NCBI GenBank assembly: GCA_900073065.1
Contig: FJOG01000028.1
Span: 184,283 to 248,282, forward strand
Direction of reading: 5' to 3'
DNA from: Phialocephala subalpina
Taxonomy: Eukaryota; Ascomycota; Leotiomycetes; Helotiales; Mollisiaceae
Length of the DNA: 64,000 bases
Made by a program: the position numbers and the translations under genes. Numbering within the stretch: position 1 is the stretch's first letter; each line of letters opens with the position of its first letter. Under the pieces are notes generated by a model. It did no database searches. It saw only the letters and a program-made list of their open reading frames with translations, and was not told where the DNA came from. This document shows, one piece after another, positions 11,722 through 24,118 of the stretch.

Positions 11722-13153
11722 TTAAGACTGGTGCTCAGCCATGCCGATGGAGTTGTTTCCTCCGTTGAAAGCGACGAATTGGGACTTGAACATGATGTCG
11801 CCGTAGATCTGGAGGTCTGATTGGATGGCTTGGAGACCACCGAAGCAGGCTGTGAAGTGCATTAGCACGACTGTCCACTCAACAACAGAAGGGAGAAGAC
11901 TTACAGGCACCAGTAGCATCCACAGCCGCGAAATTAATATCATCACCTCTGACTTTAGCCATATAGTTTCCACCAACATCAACCATCAAATCCGGTAACA
12001 CAGCATTGCAAGGGAACGTAACACCTCCCACAGTAGCATTATTAACAGCACCAGTAACCTGGCTATAATAAGCATTCACAATCGCAGCATTGGCTAGCAT
12101 CAAAGTAGTTCCGGTATCAGCGATAGCCTGTCCTCCCGAAACTGCCATCGCGGCTCCAGTACCGACTTGGAACTTGGTGGATGAAAATTGCCAGAAGCCG
12201 TTGGTGGTGTTGACCGCAGCCCAGGAGAGCGAGCCGTTGAATTTCGTGCTGTCGATGGCGCCGAATGTGTAGGCTCCCGCGGCGGCTTTTCGGAGATCAG
12301 CAGTGAAGACGGGCATGGCGAGGTTGGGCATCGCGTTGTCGAAGAAGGTCTTTTGTGCGGTGGGCTTGACGGTGTTCAACTTTGAGAAAGCGAGACCGAC
12401 GAGGCCGTTAGAGTTGGTGTCTTGAACGAAGGAGGTTGAGACTGCAGTGGCGAGTTCGATGGCTTGGGATGTGACGGTTGCGCCTCCGATGTTAACGGTG
12501 TCTGTTCCGACGTTGCCTGCTGCTCCGGATCCATCACCGTAAGAGATGGTGAAGGAGGCACCTTGCATGAGCTTGAATGAGGTGGACTTTTGGGGGTTGA
12601 AGTTCGTGTGGCCGGTTTGAGAGGCTGTGCTGAGTTGGGTGTTGAAGACCCAGAGATCGGAGGATCCAGAGTCGAAGTCCATGTTCATGGTCTGGCCACC
12701 GATGGAGATGGGCGCGAGATACTCGACGTCGCCTTGCTCTGGGGTAGCGGCGACGATACCGGTTCCGGCGGTGGCATTGGTGGCGCTGGTTGTAGTGTTC
12801 GATGCAGCGGCGGCAGCAGCCTTTCCCTTCTTCTTTGCGGCCTTGTCCTCAGTTGCTCCTGTAATCAAAGCCGCAGAGTTCGTCAACGCATCTGCCACTC
12901 CTCCAGCACTTCCTGCATTCGCGGCGTTCATGGCATCGACGAGTCCTGCGGGGAGAGGGATGCTGTATTTTCGGTGTGCCTTGATCAGTGCTCTCGTTCC
13001 AGCACCTGGTGTTCGGCCCTTGAAAGCGGGATTAGGTACTCGCTTGACGACGAAGCTGCCTCGCTTTTGTATGCTGCCATGTTGAGGAGCGGCAAGGGCG
13101 AATGTGACGAGGACGAGGAGGAGGAGGGTATGTAATGTTGTGATGGAAGGCAT
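11722..13153 (-). CDS. Secreted aspartic protease (pepsin-type, A1)
   Basis: Exons on the minus strand are 13153-11905 and 11849-11722, joined by a short phase-1 intron, giving 458 residues. A signal peptide (MPSITTLHTLLLLVLVTFAL) is followed by a propeptide of about 120 residues with an Ala/Lys linker. The mature enzyme has both catalytic aspartates: DSGS at 161-164 (the first site has Ser in place of the common Thr) and DTGT at 346-349. The flap Tyr is in SYGDGS (204-209). The family ending GDIMFKSQFVAF comes from exon 2. A fungal extracellular acid endopeptidase of the aspergillopepsin/penicillopepsin group is the likely identity, used in nutrition or host degradation. Specificity cannot be read from the sequence. 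Confidence 0.93.
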
Positions 13154-16100
13154 CGTGAGAGCGAAAAATCCACACCAGGTGGCAGCTTTTGGAATTTAAT
13201 GAGTGGGAATTGTCGACGACCTCAGACTCAAAGAATGGCTGCTGGAAGGTATCGTCGAGGTATCAAACAAAGGAAGGATGCTCAGCACAAAATATAAACA
13301 AGATGGATGCCCGCCCCAGGTAGAAAGCTTGCTAAGAAAACAACAATGAAGTCGAAGCAATCGTGACAAAGAACAAGAAGAGAATATAGTTTAAAGGAAA
13401 CTGAATATGGAAGGAGGAGCAACTAAACAGGAACACGCGGCTTGGGGAAGGAGATCAAGAGATGTTTACGCATGAAGTCTTGGCTCCCTTCTATAGGGAT
13501 CGCCTTGGCTGGCTAGCTGGGCAAAACATGGGAGGTACAGATGTCCGACACAGGGTGTGGCATGATGGTGGGGAAGCGAGCTCAATGCAGACAAGCCCGA
13601 TACGGGAAGTTTAGTCTGTGGAGACAATGCCCTGGGTTTGGGAAGCCGCATGGCGCTGTCTGTGCGGTGGGAGGGAGGATGGTGATTCGGCGGTTGTTGT
13701 AAGAAGTGAGAGGAGGAACGATGAGAGGCCGAGAAGAAAGACAGCGTTCAGTGGCCGAGAGGCTGGCCGTATTCGTTTCTGGCAAAGCAACTCTATAGGC
13801 ATTTGTATGGCTGCGAGTATGTAATACAACACCGTACCGCCAGTGCTGGTGACATTTGCTGAGAGGTTGAGCTTGAGTCGGTACGGAGGTAAGGTCAGGG
13901 GTAACGGGGGCGGAACCGCTAAGTCAGCACAACACTAGCCTAACGTTAGCAGGGCGCTCTGCAAGGCCCCGGCAGTGGCTGAAAGGGGTCAAGGGGGCTC
14001 CGAATGGTGCCAAGACGGTGGATGCGGCTGACGTGTATAACACCCTGATTAACCTGAGAGACGCTGAGTGGTGCAATTAAGTTTGCTGCAGGGTTCAACG
14101 AGCTGCCTCTGGAGACACTGTTTGGTCCAGAGTGTCTGGCTGAAATCTGACACACTGAACCGACGCCGGCACCCGAGTTCGTCCAGAAACACCTTCCGAG
14201 ATCCAACTCCCGTGATTAGATTTGACTGAGTCTAGAGCCGAGCGTGTCGACCAATTCGATGACAGTGTCCCGATGGAATAAGATCACCAAATGGCGTCGA
14301 AGTGGCTTGACAGATCATGAAGCCCTTGAATTAGCCCTCAACTCGTGACTTCCAATGAGTTGGTGCCCATTAAACAAACCTAAACACCACTCACGACATC
14401 TCATCTCAACGATTCCAAACCATCATAACATTTGACAACAGTAATAGTAGTACCGTCTCCGCCCCATGTTCCTCACTCCTCAATCTGGCCGTGTACGAGA
14501 CCTCTCCACGTCCCAAGTTGCACCTCGAAATGACATCTGACCTTCATCCTCACGATGCGACGATGTCACCTCAAAACCATCGAACCGAAGAAATAAAAAA
14601 CCCTCCACTCAAAGAAGGACCGTTGAATTGTTTCCTTCACCGCGTACGCCAAGCCAGCGTTTCGAGAAACCCATTCTCGGCTTCCTGAAACACACTCCAC
14701 TGGAAGAAAAAAACGCCACAACCGCACATCACATTTCTCCCGCCCAATCATCTCACAAACGCCAGGCTCGAAACCTCCATTCAAATCTCAACCAAAAGGG
14801 CATGGTTGAAAAGAAGAGCAGTTCGTGGCTGAGTCTTCAAGAAACAAAATTGACATCCTGTACGAACAAGGTAAGGATACCCCATCCTACTCTCCTCCAA
14901 TTTGCAACTCTCCCCGTTTTCAATGATCCTCCACTAGGGTGTCTCTTCATCCGTGCGTGTCTTTTCTTCCTCTCGGCAAAGAATGACAAACGCAGACAAG
15001 CTCAAGATCCGGAATCAGATCTGATATGAAGACGAAGCGAGTCTCAAATCTTGGCACCTCAGACACCGCATGTCTTGGGTGACGAGGAAGTATCACCTTG
15101 AGTGCCCGCGCGTTGATTGGCCGAGCTCAGAATCCCGTTTCAGGATGCAGTTTCAGCGTTTGTGAAGCATGGGCTTTGCGATTGGAGGAAGGATGTCGAC
15201 GCTGTGATCTTCCTCGCTAAATTCTTCGAAGAGATTTCACGATCTCTTGATTCAGATTTGATAAAACAGATCCTGTTGCTTCGCTCGTCCTTGTTTGCAA
15301 GGTCCGTGTTCGTTCAAATTCTCCGAGGAACAAGCACGCACGTATGAGAGATCGTGCCATCGGAACCGATGATGGGCTCATGGTAGAGGCGCGGCGAAAG
15401 GTAGGCATCTGGTTGGCGGTGCTTATTTGCATCTGTGACTTGCACTTCTTCAAACTTCGTCTTCCCAGCCGGAACTGAAGGCGAGGTTTCCAAATCTCAA
15501 CTCAACTTGCTCACGGTGAAGCAAACGCCAATCGCTACTTCGTACAGAGGAGATGACACCGGCATCTGTCCACAATATCCATCATCCGTCGTGTATCCGT
15601 CAAAATCAAGCATAACGATGTCAAGCCTTTCAGATATCCACCTCTCAGCATCAGAATTTCAGATGGCATTTTGCCCGGTTCTGCAAGTATCCTCAATTCC
15701 TTACCCACAATCTTGATTCCACATCCAAAGCTTGCCTCATCTAAAGAAATACCTACTCAAGATCTCCATAACCGAGCATCATATCACCAATTCCTCGCGG
15801 CTTCTCTCCTCCCTGTGCAGCTCAATACAGACATCAGACGAATTACGCACTCACCCAGCCCCTCCGAATCCTTAATTCCGGCCTGAGATCTCATAATCAT
15901 CACGCACTTCTCGGCTCATCACAGGGTACATCAAACGCGGAAGTGCGCTGCAGTGGTGATCATTCATGCCTTCATCCTCCCTCAGATCCTCACCTACCAA
16001 ATCACATGACGACCATGCTTCGCATGAGAACCAGATCTCGGAAGATTATCTTACTAGACGATTCGTCAAGTTGGCAAATTGGACTTGATTCGTTTTGCTT

Positions 16101-17120
16101 GCGTTTTCGGAAAATTCTAATGCGGAACGAAGAAGAACCGTCAAGCGTCATCTAGTTGAATGGGACGAGTGTTTTGCATACAACAATATTAATCGATCGG
16201 AGAAGATGGTGAGGTGATGAAGCTCGGTCCTCAGATTGCTCAGCCTCAAGACTCGTCGTTGCGAACGGGAAACAAGATTTCCGTTTTCAGTGTGTGTGCG
16301 GGGTTGAGGCTCCGTGCGGTGGCTCATGATTTTCAGATTTGGCTTGTGGTTGTGAGCTTGTCTGCTCTTAGATGTGCTTGGGACATCTTGGAGGGTCGGG
16401 ACTTCACTTGGTAGTGAGCTTGTGTGCTTAGCTGTGTTTTGGTATTCTTGGAGATTCGGGACTTGTCTTGGTGTTGAGCTTGTTTTTTTGGACGTGCTTT
16501 GTTCTTCTTGGAAAGTCGGGATTTGACTGTGTCAATGTTGAGGGAATTGAACTTGATTCTGGCTTCGGGATGTGATGGCCCGGTTTGACCAGGCGTTGAG
16601 CTGGTGTAATAAGCCTTGGTAAGATGGCTATAGATCGAGCGGCAGCGGTGGCAAAGTTAGTACCTTGACGTGAGTGGTGTTCGTGAATAACATTCCTAGG
16701 TGTCGTGATTTGCTAAGTTGTAAGATAGCATCCTGTTGCTGCGTGTCAATTGTGACGAGGATGTTGTTATGAAAATGAATCAGATAGAGGAAGAGAAAGC
16801 TTGTATATAGTAGGTATGTAAAGTAATATGTGCATCAAGTGCTACATAGATTGGATTATATGCAATAACCCAAGCCTCATTCAAGCCCTCAGAGCAGAAT
16901 TATGCACCAATCCCATGAATGAGCCCAATGTCCCAAGATGCAAACACACATTACCAAAGAAAAGTGGTTCCTCGTAGCCCTGACTGAAACAGAATCGAAG
17001 GGTATCGTGTGACGCCCAAAAAGCTCTGCGTCACTAGAGATGCAGGCAAAAACTCCATGTATGCAAAAGAAGACATCTCAATGTACGTATTTACTTTCAG
17101 ACACGGTCACTTAGCCAATG
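13154..17120. other. 4-kb spacer without a recognised gene
   Basis: Promoter of the protease gene followed by a long stretch with only short, family-less open frames (for example around 14628-15029 and 15117-15347). No TIRs, transposase or RNA gene were recognised. Near 16352-16535 there is a degenerate tandem repeat, listed separately. Whether this is decayed repeat DNA or regulatory space cannot be told by eye. Confidence 0.5.
16352..16535 (+). repeat. Degenerate ~60-bp minisatellite, three units
   Basis: Three adjacent diverged units start at about 16352, 16414 and 16474. Shared landmarks are a start like GTGAGCTTGT, a middle like TCTTGGAGGGTCGGGACTT and an end like CACTTGGT. Spacing is 62 and 60 bp. 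The units lie in gene-free DNA. Confidence 0.7.
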
Positions 17121-18650
17121 TCAGACTCTCCCAGCAGCAACTCTCCTCGGACTTGAATAGTTTAGGGGGATCTCCTCCTCGTCGCTGCTTGAATCGCCCA
17201 TCTCGTCCAACAAACGATCAATCGCTTGACCTCGAACCCTGTCTCTCACAATAGCCTTGCCTCGAACTCGGCTTCGGTACTCCGGAGCTCCAGCCTCGCT
17301 ACTCTCTGTGCTTCGGCTGGTAGCTGTAGGCTCGAACTCGACTCTTCTGACGGGCGCCCCTCTACCGTGGACGTTGAATTCAGCGCGGAGCGGGCTTTGC
17401 TGCGGTGAGCCATGATTTCTTGGGGGCGGAAATGTATGACCCATGTTTCCCGAGTTTCCTGGACTGCTCATGAACAACAAAGTTTCGATTGCATCCTGCT
17501 CCTGGATTGTCTTTTGCGTAGGCGTCTGTATGGCGGCATTCTCTCTGAATTCGGCGCGGTGAGGAGTTCGAGGAGCATTGTAGGGCGAGTTGGACCCGTG
17601 ACTTGGGATTGTTGGCGGCTTGCTGAATTTCGGAGTGCCGGATCGACGAGATGTTGGTGTAGGACGAATGTCAGCTGGTGGCCCTAAGGAGCTAGATTGC
17701 GGAGATATAATAGGAGCATGAGGAAGAGCCGTCCTTTGACTGGGGTAGCTTGGGGTTGAATGATCGCGCCAAAAAGACTCATAGGTTCGGGAGGGTGCAT
17801 CGTTCCTTGAATATAGATCAAAATCTCCTATTTGAGGCTGTGATTGTTGGGAAGAGGACATGCTGCTAGGCGGACCATGCATATTTGCGACCATTGCGGT
17901 TCGAGGAGAAGTTATTTGGTTGCGACGACCATGTAGTGTTGACGTCGAGGAAGTTGGAGAGCCAGCTTGAGAGGCAAGAGTCTCTACCTCATCGATTGTA
18001 TTCGTTTGCCAACCATTGTTGACTTTGATCATAGCGTATGACAAACGCGTCCGGAGTTCAGAGGAAAGCTGGCATATGTCAGCATTTAATGTCTCGTAGA
18101 ATTGCTTGCTGCCTACCTCTCCAATCCGACTGCTTCCCACGGAGGAGACATTACTAACCGTGCTTGTGTTTCTGGAATGCCCACGAGGTCTTGGACTATC
18201 TGGTGAGGTAGATGTCTTCACTTGTCCGTCGGCTGTTCTCTTCTGCCCAGCAGTTGCAGGAATGGAGACGTTCGGTCGCGTCGGGCCCTCGAGAGGTTGT
18301 TGTGCAGCAGCAAGTTGCGAGAGTTGCGATAATTGTGAGAGCTGGCTGTCGGCATTCGTACTCTGCGAGGAGAAGCCTTCGGAGGCTGATGTTGGAGGTG
18401 TAGATACGGTATCATGCCCGTCTGTCGTGGATTGCGAGTTGTTGCTCGATGTCGTTTGAAGCCCTGATCCTGCTTCTAGATCTTTTTCATTTGGAGCCAT
18501 CGTCGAGTCGGATTGTGAGAGATGTTGTGATAGTTGATGGGTGCCCGCAGCATTATCGACAATCTTATTGTTCGTCGTTGATGGTCGCATGTCGATACCC
18601 GTCGCGTTCGATGAGACTTTACCCGCGGTATCGCGACTCGTCGGAGTCAT
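17121..18650 (-). CDS. Whi5/Nrm1-like G1/S transcription repressor
   Basis: Single exon of 509 residues, mostly disordered and rich in Ser, Thr, Pro and Gln. One ordered block, LSSELRTRLSYAMIKVNNGW (195-214) followed by the acidic IDEVETLA, fits the short Whi5 family signature. A second conserved block, DAIETLLFMSSP (386-397), sits among many Ser/Thr-Pro sites (TPTQK, TPPTS, SPRP, TPHR). In yeast, Whi5 and Nrm1 bind and inhibit SBF/MBF and are inactivated by CDK phosphorylation at such sites; the same role here is inference. A LSQLSQLSQLSQL repeat lies at 104-113. The start ATG at 18650 opens the frame. The family call rests on short motifs only. Confidence 0.7.
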   Translation of the reverse strand: MTPTSRDTAGKVSSNATGIDMRPSTTNNKIVDNAAGTHQLSQHLSQSDSTMAPNEKDLEAGSGLQTTSSNNSQSTTDGHDTVSTPPTSASEGFSSQSTNADSQLSQLSQLSQLAAAQQPLEGPTRPNVSIPATAGQKRTADGQVKTSTSPDSPRPRGHSRNTSTVSNVSSVGSSRIGEVGSKQFYETLNADICQLSSELRTRLSYAMIKVNNGWQTNTIDEVETLASQAGSPTSSTSTLHGRRNQITSPRTAMVANMHGPPSSMSSSQQSQPQIGDFDLYSRNDAPSRTYESFWRDHSTPSYPSQRTALPHAPIISPQSSSLGPPADIRPTPTSRRSGTPKFSKPPTIPSHGSNSPYNAPRTPHRAEFRENAAIQTPTQKTIQEQDAIETLLFMSSPGNSGNMGHTFPPPRNHGSPQQSPLRAEFNVHGRGAPVRRVEFEPTATSRSTESSEAGAPEYRSRVRGKAIVRDRVRGQAIDRLLDEMGDSSSDEEEIPLNYSSPRRVAAGRV

Positions 18651-21600
18651 GGCCAGTGCGGGCTGTTAAGAGCAGCGATTGCCAGGGGATGAGGCTCCAA
18701 TTCAACGATGGCTACACCCAGGCTGTTGTTCTCTCTGAGCGCTATCCTCGAGATCCGTGAGATGTAAACAAATGCACCGATATCTTCGTGCTAGAGGGTG
18801 GCGGTGGTCGCCGGGATGATGGCAGATGACTGACTGATGAGGCGCGCAATGTTGAAGCCACGCGTTCCTTCGCTATGGTGCAGGCAGACGTGTCAGCGAC
18901 TTGAGATGTCGCTGTATGGATCGCGACAACACGATAAATAGTTCGATGCGAATAGAACGAGGTTGATGGCGAGATTGGTGTTGTTGAGAGAGTGTTGTGT
19001 GCGATGCGAAGACGTGTAGGTGGGGTGTGGGATTAATAGCGTCAAATATGCACGCGAAGCCGCCTCGAAGCCCCGTGACTAGGGGATGCTCAGGCCAGGC
19101 TGACTTTTCTTTTGTCGATCAGTGGCTTGTTCCCGCAATATATCCTCACGAGTGTGGCGGGTAAAGGGAGATCAAGTGGTTTGAGAGGAAATGAATTCAT
19201 TTGTTGTTCTGAAGGGTTCATTGAAAGGATCATTGAAAGAAACCCTTCCTACCTTCCCTTTTCGAGACAAGCTCTTGCCTGGGCTCCGTCAAGGCGATGC
19301 GGACAACTTTTCGAGCAGAATACTCTTCATTTGTTGTGCGATATCAATACTTCACGAAAATCTGTACACGAAACGCCGCTTATGGCGAATCGAGATTTAT
19401 GGTGGTTGCTGCATTGATAGATTTCTTAATGATTTGGCAGCTGACTGCCCAAATCTATCGTCCTAGCATGACCCAAAACCTAGAAACATTTTTGAGAGGA
19501 CTGTAGCCCAAAAGTTCCCAGTGAGAGATTCCGAGCCATAGGAGGGCGACGAGAAAATAGGGTGGTACAAAGGGTAACGGGTGTAGTGAGAGATATGTGG
19601 AGCTTTGGGAAGTCTAGGACTAATCAGTTTTTTCATGAGTGAACATTAGTTCTAGACAGACTGCTCGTGTTGTTCTGCTACTCGTGATCCAACTTCAATT
19701 CGATTCAAAATTGCGATGTCGTCGAGAGGAAGGAGAGGAGCGAGGCAATAACACTCACTTCATGTTCGAAGAAGGAACGCCGTCGTTAGCGCGATTATCC
19801 TCCTCAGAATTCTTTCACGTTCTCTCTTCTTCCCTTCAGTCCTAACTTGCTTTCAATTCTCGTATCGACCTGCGTAAACTTCGTACTTCATCTTGCCAGC
19901 TATTACTGGATCACATGTGCCTCGCTTTCTGATACATTGAGCATCATTTCAATCTCTGATATCTTCAGCGACATGAGGTACGGTACCATAGCCTGTTTCT
20001 TGAGAATTGAAGCAAGTATACATCTATGGACATTCGTTTCTTTCTCATCCTCGTCCTCGCCTTTTCTTCGTGGCTTTTTATAGTCGAGGTTGTGTACACT
20101 TTAGACCCGTTTCCTTCGGAGCACCTAGCTGTCACCGAGAGATGATTCCAACCTTGCAGCACAAGCACATCCTACCTTCTCAGGAGACAAATCACTGAGA
20201 GTTTCAATAATTCTTTCTCGCAGGCGCGGTGGAAAAGTCGAAGGTTGAGTAGTGGGGATGTCCGCAGAGAGGAAAGCCCAAGACTCAAACAGCATACGAT
20301 CATAGAGTCATGAAGGTACTGCTGCATGTCACCGTTTACGCTCACAAATGTTCGTCACCATATGCATGCTTGTTTTCATTTACTTCAACTCAGTCTGTCA
20401 TCAATTTGTCAAAGCTGCCAAAGGCCGTCAACTGAACGGCAACGGAGTCCGTCACGTTACTATTGGTCTGCTAATGACGCTGTACTCATTTCAGATACAT
20501 AATCGTTTGTTATGTCCAATCACAGCCACTCCAATCTTGCCAGCCGTGGACACAATCAGCTGTCCGAGTGCTGAAGGAAGGGAAACAGATGGAGCTTGGC
20601 GTGAGCAACATCGAAAACAAAAGCAAACGGTCGGCTTATGAGTCTTGGCCTCGACAATATTGGCCAGCATAGTTCAATCTCTACGTTCTCGAAGTAGCTC
20701 CGGCTCGCTCGGCTGGTAATTTACATCCCGTTCCGCGTCTTTTCCTTGGGCCCGAATTTATTAGATCAGCAAGAGAATTATTCATATAAATGACTTCTGG
20801 CTCCCGATAGGTCTGGAAAGGATGCCACAAGCGAAAGTATACCAATATGTTGGGAGGTGGGCTTGCAGTTAAGATCAAGTCGGAGAATTTCAGGCGGCTG
20901 ATCAACTTAGCCGCTCGTCGATACCGATCAACCTCACATCAAAACTCGTTGATATCTGCAAGGCAGAGCTTATCGTCTGTAGATAATCATGTCAAGATTC
21001 CAGCTCCCTGGGCAGTTGCGTAACGTACGTAAATCCCCACTTCCCAATATTAATTCCAATATTAATTCCAAGTGGCTTGGCTCCCATCATCGACGTGTTG
21101 GGAGATAGGCGAATGATGTTTTATATGAATACCGAAGTTCATCTTCAAGCTTCAAATTGTTTATCCCTAATTTTAGAAATGGTTTGGCAGCTTTCCGATA
21201 TTTAACTTCCATACGTGCTGTTTTACTGTGGTTCTCAAGCTCTCGATGATGTCGTCCCCATCTTGAGAATTTAGGATGAATGCCGCGTGGAATTGATCAG
21301 ATGAATCGCTACCGAGCTCACGAATGGTATGGCTCTCATGAGCTTTACTTGAACTCGGATCTCCACATCTGGTACTGTGGCGTCGAGTCGAAGCAGCTGT
21401 GAATTTGTTCGTTCATGTATACATGCTCGTCAGCACTGATTTGCTTGACGAGGTGCAGCAGCTCGGAGACATGGAGATACGTTTTGTGGCTCGGGGAGTG
21501 ATTGTCAGGAGCAGATGTCTTCTTGTACTCCCGCCATGAGAAGCATAAGAAGGCGGGGATGACTCTTCAATGCTACTGTATTACTCTTCAACACTTCAAT

Positions 21601-21703
21601 ATCACCAAAGAAGAGTTTCCCACATATCTTAACCCTCGCCTCACCACCAACACTCACCTCAACACTTCCACCTTCACCTTCAAGCATCCGACCAACATCC
21701 AGC
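18651..21703. other. 3-kb spacer without a recognised gene
   Basis: Upstream region of the Whi5-like gene (first several hundred bases) and then DNA with only short open frames. A 12-bp direct duplication (AATATTAATTCC twice) occurs near 21046-21069. No gene, RNA or mobile element could be supported. Confidence 0.5.
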
Positions 21704-21946
21704 ATGAAGCTCCTCACAACTATCACCCCCTTCATCCCCCTCGTCCTTGCCCTCCCTTCGGAACCCCGCGACCTCACAGCCACCTCCCCAGCAAATCACA
21801 AATGCAAAATGGTGGGCGGCGCAGACGTCAACTGCCACTACTGCGACCGACTGGACTGCAAAGTCGTCACTGTACTTCAAGACCAAGAAACGTATAATTT
21901 CGATTGTATGTGTCCTGATGGTGAGAAGATAAACGGTATTAGGTGA
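21704..21946 (+). CDS. Small secreted cysteine-rich protein (effector-like)
   Basis: Reads as 80 residues with a signal peptide (MKLLTTITPFIPLVLALP). The mature part has six Cys, in KC, NCHYC, DC and DCMC contexts, a count and spacing suited to three disulfides. The frame ends at a TGA inside GGTGAGT, which is also a good 5' splice site at 21943. Splicing to the AG near 21988 or 22000 would extend the protein by only a few residues. Small size, secretion signal and Cys content are typical of fungal secreted effectors or antimicrobial-type peptides, but no family was recognised. It lies in gene-poor DNA. Confidence 0.55.
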   Translation: MKLLTTITPFIPLVLALPSEPRDLTATSPANHKCKMVGGADVNCHYCDRLDCKVVTVLQDQETYNFDCMCPDGEKINGIR

Positions 21947-22604
21947 GTTGCTATTAGTTCTTTCCAAGACGAAATCGAAGATTGCCAGGTTTGAATTCAG
22001 CGGCAAGAGTTGAGCTTGAGTTTATTCCTAATGTCGATTCTGTCCTGGGAGGGATAAATTTTGGGAAGTAAATGAAAGCTAACATCGGTCAGTGCTTGGG
22101 ATCACATTGAGTGTAGGGCGGGGAAATATTTTTAGGTGAATATGGGCAGGGGTGGGACTCTAGAATGTCGGGACGGGACAAGTATTGGGTGATGATGAGA
22201 ATGAGGGATGGAAGGATTAAAATTGACGACAGCTCATTAAAATGCCTCTTTCTCTTGTACGCATTATTATCTAGGCCAGAAGATAGATATCGGGAGAATT
22301 CAAATATTTCTGCAATCTACTTTTTCATATGACGAGCTCAGGATCTCTTTCATGCTAAGGCTACTGGTTCGGGCATGCGTCAAAACACTTCAAGATTATA
22401 AGGCTTACTACAATGTTGGTTCTCAGTGAGGAAAGCCTGTGTTAGAAAGCTTTCGAAATCTTTCGAACCTTATATCAATTTGAAAATATGTTGTTAGAAG
22501 AAGCGAATGCAAATTTCAAGTGCTAGAACTACTTTCAGTGCACGGTCTAAAACAGCGGCCTCAGACTAGAAAGGAGGATCGTACAAAATGATATTTTCAC
22601 TATA

Positions 22605-24118
22605 CTATAGACCTCCAAGACTTATGTTTCCCTGATGATAGCTACTAATTGTCTCCCCTGAAGTCTTGAAGCAACGGCCGACTTTCACCCCTCCAGTTGC
22701 GATGTCTCGCCCTAAGATTGCTCGCTCAAACATGGCCAAGGCCGCAAGGGGCTGATATGCAGGCACCTCATGCTCACTATCATAAACCCTCGAAAAGCTC
22801 AGAATACCACTCTGCTTGACCTGGCCATGAACAACATCATCCGCCGTTGAAATGTTCATGTAACTAGCAGTGAAAAGTCCCGAAAGTGATACTCTGCGGC
22901 CCACCTCGTGAGCCACGGCTTCACCTCCAATCCAGTTGCAACTGTAATCTGCGTCGCCAGCATACATTGTAATAGAATCCCCCATCTCTAGCAGAGTTGC
23001 CATAATGTCAAGTATGTCGAGACCTCTGGCATCATCGCCAGTTGCATCGAAAGGGTCGATGACAGACTGGGAACTTCCATAGTTCGTGGAGACTCCGATC
23101 GCATCTTGAAGCGTGGGACTACCAAGATATTGAAGATAATCCTTCGGTGGGAATTGATGAGGTTGTTGTTCTCGAATGTCAAATTCGTACCTGTCGCTGT
23201 GAACCATGAGTAAAGGTTCAACTTCATCGATACAGTATCTGTCCGCGGCCCAGCAAATTTCATTCGTTCCCCATTTGAGCATGATCTTAATTGATCCACA
23301 CAGTTGCCAGATCCATACAGTTTTTCATACATAATTGATGCAACAGATTCGTTGAAAGGTGTGAAATCGTACGTGTTCCCAGGAGAGACGGTGAAGTTGT
23401 AGTGAGCTTGGAACTGAATCTCCGGATCATAGCAGCCATTTCCAAATCAGAAGGCTCTTCTGCTTGATCTGACATCCTTCGTGCATACATACAACATTTT
23501 GCTCAGCAATGTACATGCTGAAAATAGGACCAAAATGACCACCGTAGCTCTCAGTTGCCAGATGAAAGCCATTTTGGGAGTATTGAGGAAATGCGCGTTT
23601 GGAGCCTAGGAGTGTTCTCCAGAAACAAGGTGCCGCCTGAACAGTTGACTCAGTGACTGAGTATGGATGTTCATCTCTGGGGGTCGAATATGAGAAACCA
23701 ACCCCGGCTAGCTGGTCAATGTAGACCATGTTGCCTGAATTCGACCACGGGTACGGATTTGCAACCACATTGCCGTGTGTGTCGATAGAGCAAGGACCAT
23801 TCTCTTGAAACAGTCCCTCATTGACGAGGATCCTGGTCCTCCATTGATCCGAGCAGTTAGTGGTACTTTCGTTGGGTCTCCAGTCCGTGTCTCGAAGAAC
23901 CTGAAGAAAATGTGTTCCTCGGGTGAGATGTCGACGTAGCCAGAGAAACTCTTGATGGTAGGATCCTGCTCACAGATCCTTGGTGCTACTTGTTTGTACC
24001 GTACCACAGTGTCGGCGTAACTTTTCACTGTTGAGAAGCCGTCTCGCGTGAACTTATCACGAGCACTGGCTATGGATACCAAGGTCCAAAAAACACAAAA
24101 CGCGGAGCAGAAACGCAT
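22605..24118 (-). pseudogene. Serine carboxypeptidase (S10), broken by three frameshifts
   Basis: Homology to secreted S10 carboxypeptidases runs unbroken from a signal peptide (MRFCSAFCVFWTLVSIASA, start 24118) to a stop at 22605, but in changing frames. After NGGPGSSSM one base is missing near 23818; the next frame then reads GLFQENGPCSID. Near 23446 an extra T separates SLLI from GNGCYDPEIQF. Near 23270 a base is missing before TNEICWAAD. All three catalytic residues are still encoded: Ser in ATESYGGHFGP, Asp in YAGDADYSCNW and His in SEHEVPAYQP. No intron explains the shifts. Either this is a young pseudogene or the assembly has indel errors; the sequence alone cannot decide. Confidence 0.82.

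Noticed and set aside
12590..13135. Plus-strand frames of 150-180 codons opposite the aspartic protease
   Set aside because: They are antisense shadows of the protease coding sequence, caused by its Ala- and Gly-rich codons.
18106..18459. 117-codon plus-strand frame opposite the Whi5-like gene
   Set aside because: Antisense shadow of the Ser/Gln-rich coding region; no signal or family.
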